From assembly GCA_036898135.1 (NCBI GenBank), contig CM072527.1:35420213-35484212 (forward strand): a DNA stretch of 64,000 bases, written 5' to 3'. The DNA is from Oncomelania hupensis (taxonomy: Eukaryota > Mollusca > Gastropoda > Littorinimorpha > Pomatiopsidae). Positions 58,531 to 64,000 of the stretch are shown here, piece after piece (positions within the stretch are counted from its first letter, which is position 1; every line of letters starts with the position of its first letter). The position numbers were made by a program, and so were the translations under genes. A model generated the notes under the pieces. It ran no database searches and was not told the DNA's origin. It was given only the letters and a program-made list of their open reading frames with translations.

Positions 58531-59934
58531 AGTCGTTATTCCTGGGACTAACTATGGCTTAAAAACGTAAAAGTAGTAATAAAATTGTCGATATAGATTT
58601 AGAACTTGGTTAATTTAAAAAGAATGGTTGGGGGTCAAGGAAACGTTTACATGAAAACTTGGCCATTAGCTGACAAGTACGCCGTTCTTGATAATTATGG
58701 CCCATCATAACTCGGAACATAAAGTAAAGAGTACTCAATGTTATGGTCGATCTAGACTTAGGCATGGTGTTACACTTGTTTGGTGTTTTTCTAACAGTAG
58801 TTGATTCAGCCCCAATGCTGAAGTCCTGATAAGTGTAACTCGGATTCGTTTATCCACGCAACCCGTTCAATCAGCAACAAGGCACGGAGTCGTATGAAGT
58901 TTTCAAATTTTATTCAGCGTACATCAACAACTGTATACAATCGCCTTTTCACGTTTCTTCCCCTCACTTTACACAGAGCATCCAATATATAGTTTTTCTC
59001 TCAACTCGAGATAACGTCAGAATGTTTCCGATGACGCTTTACAACCAATCAAACTAAATTTCGTCATCACTGTCTTACGTCATACAACATTCTTTTCGGT
59101 CCAAGAATGCTCTCAAATATCTACACCTAACGCGAAGCTTCGATCGATAGTAAACAAGCAAATCTAGAGAATTCTCCAATAATATCGAACAACTAAAATT
59201 ACCAACGTTATACAAAGCTTCTTCTAACAACAATGCAAACTCAAATCAAAGGTAAATACACTCTATTACTGCATACTTTGTAAAGCGAAACGATTAGATC
59301 TATCGTGCGCGTCACACACGAACTATCGTGCGCCTTTCAACATACTATCGTTCGCGTTTCAACGTAACACATGGGTACGCTTCAAAGAGATGGTACGCAC
59401 ATCTTCAAACGATAAACGTGAAAAAATCTCCGGTACTAACAGTGACAAATATTCTGTTATTCCTATGGCGTACTACGACTTATAAATGCGAACGGTAATA
59501 CACAATTAGTTATCATCGATTAGGTTTAGATTTTACATATATACAGGGATGGTTTCGTCTAGTCCCCACGCCAACACTCTCGTTAAAGGTAACATCTAAG
59601 TCTTTAAACGAAAACTTGAAAACTATTTTCAGTACTAACAGTGAAAAATATTCTGTTATTCCGGTGGCGGTAATATGCCTTAAAAAAAGTAAAGGGTAAT
59701 ATAGTCGATTTAAAGCCCCCGAGGGTTTGACTGGTGGAGTCATCCGATCAATACTTTATACGTAAGCAAAGAGTTTAAGCATTCCGTCTCGTAATGGAGT
59801 CTCTTGCAACAATTCAAACACATTCAAACTACTCAGATCATAATTATGGTCAGTCTTCTTTTACTTTATTTTGTATTTTCTTCCCGTTTACTACTAATAT
59901 AGTTGGTTTAAACATTTTGTTTTCTACTTCAGAA
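58531..59934. other. no gene; weak internal repeats
   Basis: 59433-59466 (GTACTAACAGTGACAAATAT) recurs at 59630-59663 (GTACTAACAGTGAAAAATAT). Each is followed by TCTGTTATTCC and a GGCG/TA-rich segment; a weaker match starts near 58538. No ORF of interest. Confidence 0.45.
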
Positions 59935-60120
59935 TTATTCTTCTTTTCCTTGTTCTTCTTCGACTTCGTCGTCGCCGTCTTTTTCTTCTTGTTTTTCTTC
60001 GACTTCGTCTTCTTCGTCGCCGTCGCCGTCTTCTTCTTCTTGTTCTTCTTCGACTTCGTCTTCTTCGTCGCCGTCTTCTTCTTCTTCTTGTACGTCCTCT
60101 CCTCCTCCTCCTATTTCGTC
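59935..60120. repeat. imperfect (TTC/GTC)n tract
   Basis: Higher-order units of TTCTTCTTCGACTTCGTC and TTCTTCGTCGCCGTC repeat about four times. Open frames are low-complexity. Confidence 0.85.
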
Positions 60121-60376
60121 TTTTGTGCGACCTGTACTTATTTTCCTTTTCTTATGTCTTCTTTTTTTTTCGCCGAATCCCTTTTCTATCCTCTTCAATC
60201 TTTACATCGTCCTACCTCCTCCCCTCACCGTTTTCATGTAATTTTCTTCCTCACTTCCTCCTCCTCCTACACCCGTCCTTCTCTTTTTTGCTTCTTCATC
60301 TCTTCCTCTAGTTCAACCTTTCTTGAATACTGTCCTCCCCCCTCTTCTGTTTCATTTAACTATCTCCTTTATTATA
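60121..60376. other. pyrimidine-rich, no gene
   Basis: C/T-rich DNA between two simple arrays. Confidence 0.6.
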
Positions 60377-60390
60377 TCATTATCACCATC

Positions 60391-60454
<64 letters not shown>

Positions 60455-60517
60455 CCACAACCCCCACCATCATCATCATCATCATCGTCGTCACCATCGC
60501 CATCATCATCGTCATCG

Positions 60518-60567
<50 letters not shown>
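60377..60567. repeat. (CAT)n microsatellite
   Basis: About 190 bp of CAT with CAC, CGT and CCA interruptions. Confidence 0.95.
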
Positions 60568-60568
<1 letters not shown>

Positions 60569-60828
60569 CACGTACTCTTTACTCTTCCACTATTTCTGCT
60601 TCATCGTGGTATCACCTCCCCCTTAAATCATTTGCCAATGCGTGAGTCATCATAAGGAATGTAATGACAAAATTGTCCCATTAGGACTAACAGGGGTTTT
60701 ATCAATATCACAAACGATGCACACACGAAATCTCTGGGCTTAATAACTTGCGGCTCAACCCATCAATCGACCAAAACAAAATAATGATTATGTTGTTGCC
60801 ATCTTCGCATCTGGGATCATTAAGTTAT

Positions 60829-60832
<4 letters not shown>

Positions 60833-60898
<66 letters not shown>
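60833..60898. repeat. (AAT)n microsatellite
   Basis: About 66 bp of AAT. Confidence 0.97.
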
Positions 60899-60899
<1 letters not shown>

Positions 60900-61177
60900 G
60901 GTGCTACAAAAATCACCAGCCAGGCTCAAAGCGCGGAGATCTGTACCAACATACATGCTCACATGTTTAACACACTCTCACCGACTCAACGAACACACAC
61001 ATATCACTCAAACATGAGGTGTAAAGGAAGGGAGCTAGCTATTTTCTTTTTTTCTACACCAATGATTGTGGATTATGAAAAAGGTGTCTCGGCAACAACT
61101 TCAATAATTAAGAAAAGAAAATAATTTAGTTGCAGTTCACCTTCTCCCTCTTTATCTATCTTCTTTCTACACCTCTC

Positions 61178-61180
<3 letters not shown>

Positions 61181-61232
<52 letters not shown>
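61181..61232. repeat. (TC)n microsatellite
   Basis: About 52 bp of TC. Confidence 0.95.
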
Positions 61233-61235
<3 letters not shown>

Positions 61236-61860
61236 GAATTATAGGGGGATCCGCTTCTTCCTGATGGTTCTTTGCGGTCAGTTTCAAAGTCAGCCAGTCT
61301 TCGTGCAATTGCACTATTTCCTTTCCCGCCGTCTCTCTTTGACTGTTTCTCCGCCCAAGCCCCTTCTCTCTCTCTACCTTCTTCCCTCTCTCTCCCTCCC
61401 TCTTTCTCTCTCTCTCCCTTCCTTCCTCTCTCTCTCTATTCACTTTGATAGTTCTTTATGATAAGTTTTAAACTGAAGAGATCAATGTGTAATTAAAGTC
61501 CGTCTTTCTGTTTGTTTGTCTGTCTGTCTGTCTGTCTCTGTCTCTCTCTTTCTCTCTCTCTCGCTCTTTCACTGTCTATCTCTATCTCTCTCTCTCTTCG
61601 CTTTGATGGTTCTTTGTGGTCAGTTTCAAAGTAACGAATTCCGTGTGTAGCTTAATTACAGTTTCCTTGTCTCTCTGTCTCTGCCCTTTGATGGTTGTCC
61701 CTGATCAGTTTCAAAGTGAAGATTTCTGCGTGTGATCATAGTGTCTGTCTGTCTATCTGTCTCCCTCCCTCCCTCTCTCTCTCTTGTCCCTTGACCGCAT
61801 GGTTCTTTGTGATCAGTTTCAATGTAAAGAAGTCTGTGTGTGATGTACACAGAAACTAAT
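61233..61860. repeat. degenerate repeat units separated by CT/GTCT tracts
   Basis: TTTGATGGTTCTTTGTGGTC AGTTTCAAAGT-type blocks occur near 61258, 61443, 61602, 61686 and 61797. Each is followed by a short GTGTGTGAT-like segment and a CT or GTCT run. Spacing is 84-185 bp. No coding function. Confidence 0.7.
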
Positions 61861-61931
61861 TAAGGCCCACCCGCCACCCAATTTCCTGTTCAAGACAGTG
61901 CAACACATCTCTGTATTTTACCCTCTCTCTT

Positions 61932-61979
<48 letters not shown>

Positions 61980-62050
61980 ATTAAACCGTTTAACAGGATA
62001 AATGTTTTAGGCTCGGAAGCCTAGTCTAACAAACTGTCATAATTTATCAC

Positions 62051-62127
<77 letters not shown>
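61932..62127. repeat. two (GA)n microsatellites
   Basis: GA at 61932-61978 and at 62053-62127, separated by about 75 bp of unique DNA. Confidence 0.95.
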
Positions 62128-62128
<1 letters not shown>

Positions 62129-62939
62129 GTTTTATTGAATAAACAATACATTGTTCATTTCAAGGCCACAGGCCACATTAAAACGCAACGCTGAAACGCC
62201 TCATACATGTACAAACACAAAAGTACGCGTCCCTAAAATCAGTCCATGATTTAAATGTGATTAAGACAAACCAGTAAAAACATCTCTTCCATTAAGTTAA
62301 CACACAATGTATACCACACACACACACACAGTGACACACAAATGTCCTTTTAGTTTTATCACATCTATCATTCATTTTCTCCCGAAGAGAAAGAGAGAGA
62401 CAGACAGACAGAGTGGAAAGAGAAATGAGACAGAGAGTGTTAATAATAAGGTAGCTTCATTCACTAATTCAGTTCAGACATTATTGTTGTTGGCTGTTCT
62501 ATGGACTCGTATTATGCTGGCCTACATGCGCCAACACCCAGAGTTAGCAGTATTACCAGATACTTGAAATTAACACTTTTTCTGGGTAATTTACATAGAT
62601 ACCGGTCATCAGTGTTCATTGATAAATATCAGTATTTGCCACGCCTTCCTGAAAATTACGATGATCCACACTGAAATCGCTTTGAGCATCGTTAGTCAAG
62701 TTTTTTCGAATGCCGTCCATTATTACGTTCGCACGATTCAAAAATTGTTCTAGTGCTTCAGCCATCGCTTTAAATTTAGTGCTGATGCGCATGCGCGGTC
62801 CAATGCGTGATGCGCATGCACTGTTCACAGCAAACCTTATGCTTTGGCGCTTCTAATGCATGGCCCAAACTAAAAAGTAGTAATTAACACTGTGAACTAC
62901 GGGTATCTCTCTGAATTAAACACAAAACGTGTTAATTAC
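62128..62939. other. no recognisable gene
   Basis: Short (CA)n near 62317-62330. Alternating TGCGCATGC-type motifs occur near 62785-62820. No ORF with family resemblance. Confidence 0.5.
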
Positions 62940-63080
62940 CTATCCTTTCTTACCCTATCCCGTAACTCGAAGGTCGTAGGGGAACCACAGATGATCGTTT
63001 AACAAGCATAGGCAACTTCATCTTTCTATGTTCTCAGCAACCCTCATGGCTTCGCTCAGTATCAAGCAAGTCCTCCCACT
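62940..63080 (-). pseudogene. RTE-like LINE 3'-end fragment
   Basis: Plus strand CCTATCC tail, CCCGTAACTCGAAGGTCGTA, GGGGAACCACAGATGATCGT and GGCTTCGCTCAGTATCAAGC match the last 140 bp of the 26 kb LINE with small indels. It runs into a CAT array on its 5' side. Confidence 0.85.
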
Positions 63081-63106
63081 TAATATAAAATTAAACGCAA
63101 GACAGT

Positions 63107-63153
63107 ATCATCACCATCACCTTTATCATCATCATCATCAGCAGCAGCAGCAG

Positions 63154-63228
<75 letters not shown>

Positions 63229-63250
63229 TATCATCACCATCATCATCACA
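63107..63250. repeat. (CAT)n microsatellite with (CAG)n patch
   Basis: About 140 bp of CAT interrupted by five CAG units. Poly-His frames are artefacts. Confidence 0.95.
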
Positions 63251-64000
63251 TCTTCTTCTTCTTCAACCTCTTATTTTCTCTTCTCTTCCTCTTATTCTTC
63301 TTCCTTATCATAATCTTCATCTTTGTAATCTTAGTGTTCATCTTCATTGTCTTAAGCCGTATTTACTACGATCATAAATCTACTTCATCTTCAAGTTCAT
63401 CCTCTTCTTTTTAAACCGTATTTATTACCGTTGATAACCTACTAACCTTCGACGAGGACGTTGCACCATGTGATCCATACTATCAGTTACGTACCTAAAC
63501 ATGTTTTGACACCATCTAAAGCTGAAGACACACGACCAACACAAAACACAAAACATTTGTCAAACGCGCGCAATTTTTATTTCGTGTTTTGACTGTATTT
63601 CACGCGTGACCATTTCCAACTGTTTTACAAATATTTCGTAATAAAGAACTTGCTCTAAATCTATGTCGCCAAAAAACTGTAATAACCAATCAAAATGCAC
63701 ACATTTCGCCACGCGCAGAACTAAATGCGCATTCGTTGATGCGCAGTCGAACAGCAGTAGCAAAGAGAATGCTACTCTCGGAAGATTGCGGACTGCGAGT
63801 TGTTCTCGCGCAGATGTTACTGATATTTACTTTACCATGTGACTACGTACGTTGTTAAGCCACTTTGGAAATCCAGTTTCGAAACGATATTGTGGAATCA
63901 CTGTTGTAGAATTGTTAGTGGTGTGATTATAGCTTTACATTTATAGCGATAGAATCACGCTTTCTCGTAGATCAGATACAAGGACAGATAAATATACCTA
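63251..64000. other. no recognisable gene
   Basis: TTC-rich at first, then mixed DNA up to the window end. Nothing supported. Confidence 0.5.

Noticed and set aside
59794..60645. 283-aa ORF with Phe-rich and poly-Ile segments
   Set aside because: TTC/GTC and CAT repeats in frame; no credible signal, domain or splice structure.

Overview
This 64 kb window looks like intergenic or intronic DNA of a large animal genome rich in repeats. I recognise no complete host protein gene, no rRNA gene and no CRISPR array. Dense simple repeats (GA, CTA, GAA, CAT), RTE-like and L2-like LINEs, tRNA-derived SINE heads and a Gypsy element with Gmr1-like gene order suggest a marine invertebrate, most likely a mollusc such as a gastropod. 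That assignment is inference; no host gene here can test it.

Layout. 1-18 kb: trinucleotide and GA/GAA arrays, an interspersed repeat ending in (AATC)n (family B), a truncated RTE-like LINE (4.3-4.95 kb), a 529-bp element with 140-bp inverted ends (6.16-6.69 kb), a tRNA-like SINE head, a LINE RNase H fragment, a 37-bp minisatellite, and a degenerate tandem array carrying a conserved 12-bp palindrome (16.4-17.4 kb). 18.2-25.5 kb: a complete LTR retrotransposon (copy 1, + strand) inside a 62-bp tandem array, with a 5-bp target duplication. 26-29.3 kb: a near full-length RTE-like LINE on the minus strand, broken by one single-base insertion. 29-33 kb: SINE and LINE fragments. 33.1-36.0 kb: two minisatellites (about 69 bp, and 33/30 bp). 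37.6-38.3 kb: a TIR element with a possible transposase exon. 39.1-46.3 kb: a second copy of the LTR element (copy 2, - strand) inside a family B repeat. 49.2-52.6 kb: a three-layer nest, with a solo LTR inside an RTE fragment inside an L2-like LINE. 53-64 kb: SINEs, a 26-bp array grown from a SINE tail, another family B copy, RTE fragments and simple repeats.

The most interesting system is the LTR element. Both copies encode Gag, an aspartic protease and an intact-looking DD35E integrase, followed by RNase H. Integrase therefore precedes RNase H, as in Gmr1-type Gypsy elements, but the reverse transcriptase domain itself is missing at the same junction in both copies. The copies have different target duplications and nearly identical LTR pairs. 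The simplest reading is a young family that moves without its own RT, using RT supplied by another element.

Many boundaries of diverged repeats are approximate because they were read by eye.
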